Shown: piece after piece, positions 41,825-51,149 of the stretch
Position numbering within the stretch: the stretch's first letter is position 1
Layout of the letters: every line of letters begins with the position of its first letter
The notes under the pieces: model-generated
Databases searched by the model: none
Seen by the model: the letters and a program-made list of their open reading frames with translations, nothing else
Told to the model about the DNA's origin: nothing
Made by a program: the position numbers and the translations under genes
From: VRUE01 sp035693025
GTDB lineage: Bacteria; Actinomycetota; Thermoleophilia; Solirubrobacterales; 70-9
Assembly: GCA_035693025.1 (NCBI GenBank)
Contig: DASSHI010000027.1
Location: forward strand, 17,434-81,433
Reading direction: 5' to 3'
DNA: 64,000 nucleotides

Positions 41825-42591
41825 TTCCCCTCGAACTCCGGCTCGCGCTTCTCGAGGAACGCCTTCATGCCCTCGACCCGGTCTTCCGTCGCCATCGCCA
41901 GCTCGTAGAGGCGACGCTCGTTCTCCAGCCCGGCCGCCAACGCGGTTTCCTCGGCGCCGAGCACCGCCTGCTTGCCCAGGCGGACGGCGATCGGCGGCCG
42001 CGCGGCGACGGCGCGGGCCAGCTCCAGCGCCGCGTCCAGCCAGCGTTCGGCGCCGGCGACCTCGTTCACGAGCCCGAGCTGGAGCGCTTCCTGTGCGTCG
42101 AAGCGCCGCCCGGTGAGCACGAGCTCCATCGCCCGCTGCTTTCCGATCACCCGGGCGAGGCGCTGCGTGCCGCCGCCACCGGGAATGATCCCCAGCTGGA
42201 TCTCCGGCTGGCCGAAGACGGCCGTCTCGGAGGCGACGATCATGTCGCAGGCGAGTGCCAGCTCGCAGCCGCCGCCCAGCGCGTAGCCGGACACTGCGGC
42301 GATCAACGGCGTCTTGATCGCCGCGAGCCGCCGCCAGAACGAGGCGGCGGGATGACGCAGCGCCTCGGCGAAGCTGCGCTCGGCCATCGCCTTGATGTCG
42401 GCGCCCGCGGCGAAGACCTTCTCGGAGCCGGCGATGACCGCGCAGCGCACGCCCGGGTCCGGGTCGAGGCGTTCCAGCTCGCCGGCGAGCTCCTCCATCA
42501 CCTCGGGCGAGAGGGCGTTGCGCGCCTCGGGCCGGTTGAGGCGCAGCAGAACGACGGGGCCGTTCCGCGTTACGTCGACCAGCTCGGTCAC
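41821..42591 (-). CDS. Enoyl-CoA hydratase/isomerase
   Basis: 256 residues, crotonase fold. Oxyanion-hole stretches FAAGADIKAM and SGYALGGGCELALACD, and the two catalytic glutamate positions in CELALACD and EIQLGIIPGGGGTQRL are intact. Hydrates 2-enoyl-CoA. GTG start overlaps the upstream acyl-CoA dehydrogenase stop. Confidence 0.93.
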   Translation of the reverse strand: MTELVDVTRNGPVVLLRLNRPEARNALSPEVMEELAGELERLDPDPGVRCAVIAGSEKVFAAGADIKAMAERSFAEALRHPAASFWRRLAAIKTPLIAAVSGYALGGGCELALACDMIVASETAVFGQPEIQLGIIPGGGGTQRLARVIGKQRAMELVLTGRRFDAQEALQLGLVNEVAGAERWLDAALELARAVAARPPIAVRLGKQAVLGAEETALAAGLENERRLYELAMATEDRVEGMKAFLEKREPEFEGK

Positions 42592-43757
42592 TCCGCGCTC
42601 ATCGGCGTCATCGCGTTGATCCCGGTCGCGGCGCGGCCGATGATCAGTTTCTGGATCTGCGACGTCCCCTCGTAGAGGGTGGTCACGCGGGCGTCGCGCA
42701 GGTAGCGCTCGACCGGGTAGTCGTCGACGTAGCCGGCGCCGCCGTGCACCTGGATCGCCAGGTTGGCGCATTCGACCGCCGCCTCGGTCGCGTGCAGCTT
42801 CGCCACCGAGGTCTCCATCGTGTTCGGCGCGCCTTCGTCCTTGAGCATGCCGGCGCGGTAGACGAGCATCCGCGAGGCGTCGCGCTTGACGATCATGTCG
42901 GCGATCATCTCCTGCACCAGCTGGAACCGGGCCAGCGGCACGCCGAACTGCTTGCGCTCGGTTGCGTAGGCGACCGAGGCGTCGACGCAGCCGTCGCAGA
43001 TGCCGACGCAGCCGGCCGCGACGCTGTAGCGGCCGTTGTCGAGCGCGCTCATCGCGACCTTGAAGCCGTCGCCGATCTCCCCCAGCATCGCGTCCTCGCC
43101 GACCTCGACGCTGTCGAGCGAGAGCTCTGCCGTGTCGGAGGCGCGCAGACCGAGCTTGCCGTGGATCTCCTGCGTGGTGAAGCCCTCGCTGGCCGTGGGG
43201 ACGAGGAAGCAGGCGAGCCCGCGGTGCTTCTTCTCGGGGTCGGTCTGGGCGAAGACCAAGGCCACCTCGGAGAAGTTGCCGAGCGAGATCCACATCTTCT
43301 GGCCGCTGATCGACCAGCCGGAGTCGGTCTTGGTCGCGCGGGTGCGCAGGTTTGCGGCGTCGGAGCCGGTGTCTGGCTCGGTCAGGCCGAAGCAGCCGAG
43401 CGCCTCTCCCGAGCAGAGCCGCGGCAGCCACTTCTGCTTCTGCTCCTCGGTTCCCCACTTCTCGATCGAGCCGGCGACCAGCGAGGTCTGCACGGAGACG
43501 ACGGTGCGGGCCGAGGAGTCGGCGCGGCCGACCTGCTCGACGATCAGCCCGTAGCCGATGTAGTCGAGGCCGCGGCCGCCGTACTGCTCCGCGACGGGGG
43601 CGCCGAGGTAGCCGACCTCGCCCATCTTGCTCGCCAGCTCACGGTCGAAGCGGGCGGCGCGGTCGTTCTCCTTGACCCGCGGAACGATCTCCCTGTCGGC
43701 GAATTCGCGCGCCGTTTCGGAGATCAGGCGCTGCTCGTCGGTCAGCTGAAAGTCCAT
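42588..43757 (-). CDS. Acyl-CoA dehydrogenase
   Basis: 389 residues, all family motifs: CFGLTEPDTGSDAANLRT (FAD/substrate), KMWISLGNFSEVALVFA, and the catalytic glutamate in TLYEGTSQIQKLIIGR. Length and motif set resemble the short-chain (butyryl/isobutyryl) group. Starts the beta-oxidation sub-operon. With the hydratase, dehydrogenase and the thiolase at 44663 the full cycle is encoded within 5.3 kb. Confidence 0.94.
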   Translation of the reverse strand: MDFQLTDEQRLISETAREFADREIVPRVKENDRAARFDRELASKMGEVGYLGAPVAEQYGGRGLDYIGYGLIVEQVGRADSSARTVVSVQTSLVAGSIEKWGTEEQKQKWLPRLCSGEALGCFGLTEPDTGSDAANLRTRATKTDSGWSISGQKMWISLGNFSEVALVFAQTDPEKKHRGLACFLVPTASEGFTTQEIHGKLGLRASDTAELSLDSVEVGEDAMLGEIGDGFKVAMSALDNGRYSVAAGCVGICDGCVDASVAYATERKQFGVPLARFQLVQEMIADMIVKRDASRMLVYRAGMLKDEGAPNTMETSVAKLHATEAAVECANLAIQVHGGAGYVDDYPVERYLRDARVTTLYEGTSQIQKLIIGRAATGINAMTPMSAE

Positions 43758-43796
43758 CTCACCATCGCTTTCTCTTCTATGTCCATTTGAATTCGA

Positions 43797-44588
43797 TCAA
43801 AGCTCTCGCTCGAGGGTCGCGGCAAAGGCCTCTTGGGCTTCGCGCGTGCGCGGCCCCGGCGCCTCGGGCAGCTCGCGGCCGTCGATCGCGGCGACCGCCT
43901 GGACCTCGCGCGTAGTCGACGCGAGGAAGGCCTCGTGCGCCGCGCGCAGGTCGGCGACCGGCCAGGCTCCCTCCTCGACGTCCAGTGCCCGGACGAGTCG
44001 GTCGCGCGTGATCGACTCGAGCACGCCGATGTGGATGGCAGGGGTGCGCAGGCCGCCCTCCGCGGAGACCCAGAAGACCGAGGAGGTGGGCGGCTCCAGC
44101 ACCGTGCCGTCCGGTTGCACGAGGATCGCCTCGTCGGCGCCCTGGGATTTCGCCAGCCGGGTCGATTGCATGTTGGCCGCATAGGAGAGCGACTTGACCC
44201 CGTTGAGGATCACCGTCGGGTTGTAGGTGACCGTGGCGACCCGGAGCGTCTTGGCGTGCGCGGGGACCGGCTCGATCGCGGCGATGCGGCGGCCGCCGCG
44301 GGTGACGATCAGGCGCAGCTGACCGTCGGGCTCGCCGGCCGCGTCGATCAGCGCCGCGATCTCATCCTCCAGCGCGCCGCGGTCGAACTCGAGCTCGAGC
44401 GCGGCGGCCGAGCGCTGCAGCCGGCGGACGTGGTCGTCGAGGGCGAAGGGCCGGCCGTCGTAGAGCCGGATCACCTCGAAGGCCCCGTCGCCGCGGTAGA
44501 GCCCGTCGTCCTTCATCGGGACCGTCGCCTCGGCGGTCGGCGTCATCGTCCCGTCCACACTCGCAAGCTCTCTCAGGCTCTCAGTCAT
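43797..44588 (-). CDS. PLP class IV aminotransferase (BCAT / D-amino acid / ADC lyase type)
   Basis: 263 residues. PLP lysine in LNGVKSLSYAANM; class IV fold motifs DGLYRGDGAFEVIRLYDG, PDGTVLEPPTSSVFWV and GVLESITRDR. The 263-residue size and SYAANM fit aminodeoxychorismate lyase or D-amino acid transaminase more than a classical IlvE, but the three cannot be separated by eye. It stands between the thiolase and the acyl-CoA dehydrogenase, with TAGCCT nine nt before its start. Confidence 0.85.
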   Translation of the reverse strand: MTESLRELASVDGTMTPTAEATVPMKDDGLYRGDGAFEVIRLYDGRPFALDDHVRRLQRSAAALELEFDRGALEDEIAALIDAAGEPDGQLRLIVTRGGRRIAAIEPVPAHAKTLRVATVTYNPTVILNGVKSLSYAANMQSTRLAKSQGADEAILVQPDGTVLEPPTSSVFWVSAEGGLRTPAIHIGVLESITRDRLVRALDVEEGAWPVADLRAAHEAFLASTTREVQAVAAIDGRELPEAPGPRTREAQEAFAATLEREL

Positions 44589-44605
44589 CGCCGCGCGAGG
44601 CTACC

Positions 44606-44643
44606 GGAAGGATTGGGGGGTCTATAGACCCCCAAAAGCTTCC
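44606..44643. terminator. 38-bp palindrome after the thiolase gene
   Basis: A perfect 18-bp core GGGGGTCTATAGACCCCC (44616-44633) is flanked symmetrically by GGAAG and CTTCC. It lies 20 bp after the thiolase stop (minus strand), so a transcription terminator or mRNA-stabilising hairpin is likely. No long T run follows on either strand. Confidence 0.5.
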
Positions 44644-44662
44644 ACAGGCGGATGACGGTCGA

Positions 44663-45865
<1,203 letters not shown>

Positions 45866-45911
45866 AGATGGCATTAAAGGCGAAGCCGCTCTGCGCCCGT
45901 ATCCTCACCAC

Positions 45912-46202
45912 ATGGGTTTCGTCCTGCTCACCGTCGTGATGCTGGTGTTGATCATCGGCGTGCTCCTCGTGATCGGCCACTTCTACCAAGGCAGCAGCGC
46001 CGAGCTGGTCGACTGGAAGCCGACCCGCAGCCCCGAAGTCGAGGCCCAGAACGAAATCGACGACGTGCGCCAGATGCTCGAGGCGCAGAACGAGATGCGG
46101 CGCCGGCGCGGCGCCCCGGAAGTCGACGAGCGGGCGCTGCGCGCCGAGGTCGAAGAGGAGGAGCTGGAGCGGCTGCGACGGGGCGACCCGTTCGGGGAAT
46201 GA
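45912..46202 (+). CDS. Small single-helix membrane protein with charged tail
   Basis: 96 residues: an N-terminal helix GFVLLTVVMLVLIIGVLLVIGHF, then a soluble tail rich in Glu and Arg (IDDVRQMLEAQNEMRRRRGAPEVDERALRAEVEEEELERL) that is probably a coiled coil. No family recognised. TATCCT is six nt before the ATG. It is followed after 10 bp by the Rossmann protein, likely the same transcript. Confidence 0.65.
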   Translation: MGFVLLTVVMLVLIIGVLLVIGHFYQGSSAELVDWKPTRSPEVEAQNEIDDVRQMLEAQNEMRRRRGAPEVDERALRAEVEEEELERLRRGDPFGE

Positions 46203-46212
46203 GAGCGAGAGA

Positions 46213-46722
46213 GTGGCGCGCGCGCTGATCGTCGGCTGTGGCTGCCGCGGCCGGTCCGTCGGCGAACGCCTGCTTGCCAAGGGCTGGCAGGTGCGCGGGA
46301 CGAGTCGTCACAGGGAAGGCATGGCGCTGATCGACCAGGCCGGGATCGAGCCGGCGCTCGCCGACCCGGCCGACCCGGGATCGGTGCTCGAGCTGGTCGG
46401 CGACGTCAGCATCGTCGTCTGGCTGCTCGGCTCGGCCGAGGGCACGGAGGAGGAGCTCTCGGCGCTGCACGGCCCGCGCCTCGACCGGGTGCTCGAGCGG
46501 CTGGTCGAAACGCCGGTGCGCGGCTTCGTCTACGACGGCCGCGGCAGCGTCGACCCGATCCTGCTGGCGCGTGGCAAGGAGGCGGTCGAAGCGGCCTCGG
46601 AAACGTGGAGCATCCCCGTCTCCTGCCTGCTCGTCGATCCGCGCGACGAGGAAACCTGGAGCGACCCGCTGGGAGTCTGGCTCGACGCGGCGACGGGCGG
46701 GATCGTGAACCTGCTCGAGTAA
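46213..46722 (+). CDS. Short Rossmann-fold (NAD(P)-binding epimerase-like) protein
   Basis: 169 residues from GTG. Begins with a dinucleotide-binding beta-alpha-beta, ALIVGCGCRGRSVGERLLAKGWQVRGTSR, followed by VSIVVWLLGSAEG. It lacks the Tyr-x-x-x-Lys pair of SDR enzymes and is shorter than epimerases, so it may bind a nucleotide without redox catalysis. Function not assigned. Confidence 0.7.
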   Translation: MARALIVGCGCRGRSVGERLLAKGWQVRGTSRHREGMALIDQAGIEPALADPADPGSVLELVGDVSIVVWLLGSAEGTEEELSALHGPRLDRVLERLVETPVRGFVYDGRGSVDPILLARGKEAVEAASETWSIPVSCLLVDPRDEETWSDPLGVWLDAATGGIVNLLE

Positions 46723-46799
46723 GCCGGGACACCTAAACCTCTAAACTCTGATGGGAATTAAGGCAAATAGCCGAAAGCGAGTCCGAGAGGAGCGGCAAG

Positions 46800-47462
46800 A
46801 TGGCTCTGCAGCTTGGTGACGTAGCACCCGATTTCGAGGCCGACACGACCGAGGGCCGGATCAAGTTTCACGACTGGATCGGCGACTCCTGGGCGGTGCT
46901 GTTCTCGCACCCCAAAGATTTCACTCCCGTCTGCACGACCGAGCTCGGCTACATGGCGAGCATCGAGCCCGAGTTCGCCAAGCGAGGGGTGAAGATCATC
47001 GGCCTCTCGATCGATCCGCTCGACGATCACGAAGCGTGGGCGAAGGACATCGAGGAGACGCAGGGCACGGCGCCCAACTACCCGATCATCAGCGACGCCG
47101 ACTTCAACGTCGCCAGGCTCTACGGGATGCTGCCGGCCGACGTCTCGGGAAGCGCCGCCGATCGCACCCCGGTTGACAACCAGACGGTGCGCAACGTCTT
47201 CGTCGTCGGTCCGGACAAGAAGATCAAACTGATCCTCGTCTACCCGATGTCCACCGGGCGCAACTTCGACGAGGTGCTGCGCGTGGTCGACTCGCTGCAG
47301 CTCACCGCCGAACACAAAGTCTCGACCCCGGCCCAGTGGAACCAGGGCGACGACGTGATCATCGGCGGCTCGGTCTCCAACGAGGAAGCGAAGGAGATCT
47401 ACCCCGACGGCTGGGAGGAGCCGAAGCCGTACATCCGCATCGTGCCGCAGCCCGGGAAGTAG
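46800..47462 (+). CDS. 1-Cys peroxiredoxin (Prx6 type)
   Basis: 220 residues. Peroxidatic Cys45 in HPKDFTPVCTTELG; no resolving cysteine is present, and the long C-terminal domain (GWEEPKPYIRIVPQPGK) is typical of the Prx6/AhpC-TSA 1-Cys group. Reduces H2O2 and lipid peroxides. It has a proper leader: GAGAGGAG about eight nt before the ATG, and CTAAAC repeated twice around 46731-46744 in the promoter region. Confidence 0.93.
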   Translation: MALQLGDVAPDFEADTTEGRIKFHDWIGDSWAVLFSHPKDFTPVCTTELGYMASIEPEFAKRGVKIIGLSIDPLDDHEAWAKDIEETQGTAPNYPIISDADFNVARLYGMLPADVSGSAADRTPVDNQTVRNVFVVGPDKKIKLILVYPMSTGRNFDEVLRVVDSLQLTAEHKVSTPAQWNQGDDVIIGGSVSNEEAKEIYPDGWEEPKPYIRIVPQPGK

Positions 47463-47471
47463 CCGGGCCGC

Positions 47472-47972
47472 TCAGTCGTCTCGGTTTAGGCGGCTGAGCA
47501 GATCGCCCAGGATCCGGGCGGTGGCGCCCCAGATGAGGTGGCCTTCGATCTCGTAGGTGGGGGTGTGGATCGGCACGCCGCGGCGGACCAGACGGCGCAT
47601 GGCGTAGGCCCCGCGCAGCGCCTCCAAGGAGAACGTGAGCACCGTCTCCACCTCCGCCGGGTTGGGCTCCAGGCCCAGCTCGGCAGGGTGGGGGATATGG
47701 CCGACGAAGGGATGGATGCGGTAGCCCGTGACGAAGGTGCCGGTGGTCGGCAGCTGCTCGCCGAGCTCGACCACGGCGGGATCTAGCGCGATCTCCTCTT
47801 TGGCCTCGCGCAGCGCCGTCGCGGCGAGGTCGGCGTCGGCCTCGTCCCGTCGCCCGCCGGGAAAGGAGATCTCGCCGGCGTGACGGCGCAGGTCGGCGCG
47901 CCGCTCGGTGAAGACGAGGCCGGGCTCGTCGGGCCATCCGTAGAGCGGCAACAGCACCGCCGCATCGGTCAG
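47472..47972 (-). CDS. NUDIX hydrolase, CoA pyrophosphatase (UPF0035) type
   Basis: About 166 residues. The CoA-pyrophosphatase signature is present: FTERRADLRRHAGEISFPGG followed by RRDEADADLAATALREAKEE, the NUDIX box. Cleaves CoA derivatives or a related nucleoside diphosphate. No ATG, GTG or TTG lies before the first beta strand. The likely start is CTG 47972, which overlaps the stop of the SDR gene as CTGA, mirroring the ATGA/GTGA junctions used elsewhere here. GTG 47957 is the fallback but would cut the first strand. Confidence 0.8.
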   Translation of the reverse strand: MTDAAVLLPLYGWPDEPGLVFTERRADLRRHAGEISFPGGRRDEADADLAATALREAKEEIALDPAVVELGEQLPTTGTFVTGYRIHPFVGHIPHPAELGLEPNPAEVETVLTFSLEALRGAYAMRRLVRRGVPIHTPTYEIEGHLIWGATARILGDLLSRLNRDD

Positions 47973-48781
47973 ATGATCACCTGGACGGTGCCGCCGTCCA
48001 CCGACCAGGCGGCGCCGGCGACGTAGGAGGCGCGCTCGGAGCAGAGGAAGACGATCGCGGCGGCGATCTCGCCGACCTCGGCGAGGCGGCCGATCGGACG
48101 CTTGGCACCCGCTTCTGCCAGGGCCTCGTTGCGGCTCGCGGCGCCGGACATCTCGTGTGACTGGTCGAGCAAGCCGCCGGCGTCCATCCACAGCTCCGAT
48201 TCGACCGGGCCCGGGCAGATCGCGTTGACGAGCACGCCCTGCTTGGCGTGGCGGTCGGCGAAGAGGCGCGAGAGCGAGAGCTCGGCCGCCTTGGCCACCG
48301 AGTACTCGGGCATCGCCGCCGAGGGTCGCTTGCCCGCGGTCGAGCAGACGTTGACGATCCGCCCCCAGCCGCGCTCGGCCATCGGCGGGGCGGTGGCGCG
48401 CATCGCCCGCAGCGGCGCCATCACGTTGAGCTCGTACTGGGCGTACCAGTCCTCGTCCGGGACGTCGTCGAGGTGGCGCCACTGGGCGGCGCCAGCGTTG
48501 TTGACGAGCACGTCGAGGCCGCCGAACCACTCGGTCGCGGCGGCGAGCATCCGCTCGCCCGCGTCCCCGTCGGTCACGTCGAGGACCATGTGTCGGGCCT
48601 CGCCACCGGCGGCGCTGCCGGCCGCGACGGCCTCGTCCTGCGCTTCCACGAGCCGCTCTTCGTTGCGGCCGACCAGCAGCACCTTCGCCCCCTCGGCACA
48701 GAGCAGCCGCGCCGTCTCCCGGCCGATCCCGCTGCTGGCGCCGGTGACGACGCAGGCGCGCCCTTTCAGCCCGAGGTCCAT
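47969..48781 (-). CDS. Short-chain dehydrogenase/reductase
   Basis: 270 residues. TGASSGIGRETARLL cofactor loop, NNAG, catalytic Ser in NVCSTAGKRP and the YSVAKAA Tyr-Lys pair, ending with GAAWSVDGGTVQVII. Classical SDR with unknown substrate. Start overlaps the OsmC gene stop by one base; the stop overlaps the NUDIX start. Confidence 0.92.
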   Translation of the reverse strand: MDLGLKGRACVVTGASSGIGRETARLLCAEGAKVLLVGRNEERLVEAQDEAVAAGSAAGGEARHMVLDVTDGDAGERMLAAATEWFGGLDVLVNNAGAAQWRHLDDVPDEDWYAQYELNVMAPLRAMRATAPPMAERGWGRIVNVCSTAGKRPSAAMPEYSVAKAAELSLSRLFADRHAKQGVLVNAICPGPVESELWMDAGGLLDQSHEMSGAASRNEALAEAGAKRPIGRLAEVGEIAAAIVFLCSERASYVAGAAWSVDGGTVQVII

Positions 48782-49203
48782 CAAAGCGGCTCGACCCGGT
48801 CGGAGACGCTGACGGGCGTCGCGCCGGCGAGCAGCTTGTGGACCGGGCATTTGCGGGCGATGGTCGTCAGCCGCTCCTTCTGCTCCTCGCTCAGGTCGGC
48901 TGGCAGGCGCAGCGTCACCGCGAACGAGAGGGGCGCGAAGTCGTCGTACTCGACGTCGACGTCCACCTCGACCGCTCCGACGTCCCAGCCCTTGCGCGCC
49001 GCGTACATCTCCACCGTCACCGCGGTGCAGCCGGCGAGCGCCGCCGCGACGAGGCGGGTGGGGGAGGGGCCGGCATCGGTCCCTCCCTCGACGGAGCTGG
49101 GCTCGTCGATGACGACGGTGTGGCCGCCCTCGATCTCGACGTCGTGGGCGTAGCCCCCCATTCGGTTCGCTCCGCTCACCTTCCGACGGGCGACGACCTT
49201 CAT
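48781..49203 (-). CDS. OsmC/Ohr-family peroxiredoxin
   Basis: 140 residues. The two redox cysteines are in LAGCTAVTVEMYAARKGW and ARKCPVHKLLAG, with the GPSPTRLVAAALAGC helix of OsmC. Reduces organic hydroperoxides. It is 4 bp after the adenosyltransferase gene and overlaps the SDR, so it belongs to the five-gene minus-strand run. Confidence 0.92.
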   Translation of the reverse strand: MKVVARRKVSGANRMGGYAHDVEIEGGHTVVIDEPSSVEGGTDAGPSPTRLVAAALAGCTAVTVEMYAARKGWDVGAVEVDVDVEYDDFAPLSFAVTLRLPADLSEEQKERLTTIARKCPVHKLLAGATPVSVSDRVEPL

Positions 49204-49207
49204 CTGT

Positions 49208-49774
49208 TCAACGCTTGCGCCGGCCCTCGAACAGGACCGGGTCGTCGACGTCGGCGAAGCGGGCCATCGCGTAAGCGAGGTCGGAGGCGCGGTTGACGAA
49301 GTGGATTACGGTCTCGCCCGCCAGCTCGCCGTTCGCGTTCAGTTCGCTGATCCGGCGCTCGGCGCGGCGGATCGTCGTGCGGGCGACGTCGAGCTGGGCG
49401 GAGAGCTGGTTGCCGCCGGGGATGACGAACTGCGGCGGCAGCTCGACCCGCTCCATATAACGGTCGATCGCGCCCTCCAGCTCGGCGACCATCTCCTCGG
49501 TCGTGCGGCTGACCCCGTCCTCGAGCCGTTCGCTCGCCTCCGGTGCCGTCGCCAGCTCGGCTCCGGCGACGAAGATGTCGTCCTGCAGGCGCAGCAGGTC
49601 GGCGGCCAGCTCGGCATGGTCGGGTCCGCAGAGGGCGCGGGCGACGCCGAGCTGCGAGCAGGCTTCGTCGAGTGCGCCGTAGGCCTCGGTGCGGCCATGG
49701 TGCTTGGGCACGCGGCCGCCGTACCAGAGCGAGGTGGTGCCGTCGTCGCCCTTCTTGGTGTAGATCTTGACCAC
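49208..49774 (-). CDS. Cob(I)alamin adenosyltransferase, PduO/MMAB type
   Basis: 188 residues from GTG. ATP-binding N-terminus VKIYTKKGDDGTTSLWYGGR, then helices with RTTIRRAERRIS and the conserved NRASDLAYAMAR. Makes adenosylcobalamin for B12-dependent mutases or reductases, none of which is encoded in the window. TAGGAT lies six nt before the GTG, so it may have a promoter of its own in the 25-bp gap after DUF1015. Confidence 0.94.
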   Translation of the reverse strand: MVKIYTKKGDDGTTSLWYGGRVPKHHGRTEAYGALDEACSQLGVARALCGPDHAELAADLLRLQDDIFVAGAELATAPEASERLEDGVSRTTEEMVAELEGAIDRYMERVELPPQFVIPGGNQLSAQLDVARTTIRRAERRISELNANGELAGETVIHFVNRASDLAYAMARFADVDDPVLFEGRRKR

Positions 49775-49799
49775 GGCGTGATCCTACGCCGCGTCGCCT

Positions 49800-51089
49800 T
49801 CAGCCGACCGGGTTGAAGACGAGGCCGGTGAGGACCTTGGGGAAGAAGTAGGTCGACTTGGGCGGCATGTTCTCCTCGCTCTCGCAGATCGCCTTGACCT
49901 GGTCGACCGGGATCGGGCGCAGGACGAAGGCGACGTCGTAGGTGCCGTCCTCGAGCAGCGCGAGCGAGTCTTCGACGCTCTTCGAGTAGCCGAGTCCGCG
50001 CTTGGCGAGGATGTCGTCTTCGCTGAGGCCGGCGATGCCCTTGAGCACGAGCGTCTCGAGGATCGCCGCATCGAGGCGGCGGTAGGCCTCGGGCTTGCCG
50101 GCGAGCTGCTCGTCGAGCGCGGCGACGGCGCTGTCCTTGAGCCGCAGACGAAAGGCCCGTTCGTGGAAGCAGTCGTAGAGGCCGAAGACGCCGGCGCCCT
50201 CCTCGCCGAGCGGGTCGAGCTGCTCGAGGGGAACCTCGGTCGTGTCGAAGAGCTCGCGCAGGCCCTCGCCGAGGCGGCGCTGGCGCTCGGGATCGTCGCG
50301 GAAGCCCGAGAGCAGCCGGTGGGTGGGAAAGACCGTGAGGCCGGGGTCGTCGAGTCCGGTCAGCGCCATCAGGGTGAACTCGTGGTCGCCCTCGCCGCCG
50401 ATCTCGTCGCGGTAGGCGATCGCGGTCTCGTAGCGGTGGTGTCCGTCGGCGATCAGGAGCTGGGACCCGCCCAGCAGCTCGGTGACCTGGGTGAGGATCG
50501 CCGGATCGCCGACGCGCCAGACGCGGGTCAGGGTGCCGCCTTCGTCGCTCGCCTCGCCCCAGGGCTCGGCGCCCTCGATCGCCGGCGCGACCAGCGGCCA
50601 GGGGTCCCTGGTGGCGAGCGAGAAGATCGGCGAGAGGTTGTGGCGGGTCGCGCGAGTCAGGTCGAGCCTGTCCTTCTTCGGGCCGGGCAGGGTGCGCTCG
50701 TGCGGCAGCACCTGGCCGGCGGAGAAGTCCTCGACCCGGACTCGGGCAAGGATGCCGTGGCGCGTGCGGGCCGTGCCGTCGGGCCCGGTGTAGTCCTGCG
50801 TCATCGCCCAGATCGCCGGCTCGGGGTCGCTGGCCAGAGCGCCCGCCTGCCGCCACTCCTCCATCGTCCGCGCGGCCCGCTCGTAGGGGTCGTCGCCGGT
50901 CTGCTGCGGCCCGGCCTCCCCATAGGGTTTCGGCAGGTCGATCGCGACCGCGTTGTAGGGAGAGCGCTCGAGCAGATCCGCGCGCATCGCGGCGTCGATC
51001 ACGTCATAGGGCGGCGCTGCGACGTCCTGCAGCGATCCGACGACCCCGAGGTCGTAGCGAGTCGCGAAGATCGGGCGCACGTCGGCCAT
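49800..51089 (-). CDS. DUF1015 family protein
   Basis: 429 residues starting MADVRPIFATRYD. Family features: APPYDVIDAAMRADLLERSPYNAV, the central LIADGHHRYETAIAYRDE and a C-terminal PPKSTYFFPKVLTGLVF. Widespread soluble protein of unknown biochemical function, often near amino acid or central metabolism genes. TAGCGT is eight nt before the ATG. It diverges from the SOS-box-controlled gene. Confidence 0.9.
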   Translation of the reverse strand: MADVRPIFATRYDLGVVGSLQDVAAPPYDVIDAAMRADLLERSPYNAVAIDLPKPYGEAGPQQTGDDPYERAARTMEEWRQAGALASDPEPAIWAMTQDYTGPDGTARTRHGILARVRVEDFSAGQVLPHERTLPGPKKDRLDLTRATRHNLSPIFSLATRDPWPLVAPAIEGAEPWGEASDEGGTLTRVWRVGDPAILTQVTELLGGSQLLIADGHHRYETAIAYRDEIGGEGDHEFTLMALTGLDDPGLTVFPTHRLLSGFRDDPERQRRLGEGLRELFDTTEVPLEQLDPLGEEGAGVFGLYDCFHERAFRLRLKDSAVAALDEQLAGKPEAYRRLDAAILETLVLKGIAGLSEDDILAKRGLGYSKSVEDSLALLEDGTYDVAFVLRPIPVDQVKAICESEENMPPKSTYFFPKVLTGLVFNPVG

Positions 51090-51130
51090 CGGGCGGGACG
51101 CTAGCGGTTCCGGTCGTCCGGCGTAGATGG

Positions 51131-51142
51131 GAACATATGTTC
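51131..51142. promoter_or_regulatory. SOS (LexA) box overlapping a -10
   Basis: GAACATATGTTC is a perfect 12-bp palindrome with the Gram-positive/actinobacterial LexA form GAAC-N4-GTTC, followed by GA. It contains TATGTT, the only good -10 for the gene at 51150 (eight nt to the ATG), so bound LexA would block the promoter. Confidence 0.6.
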
Positions 51143-51149
51143 GATCAAC

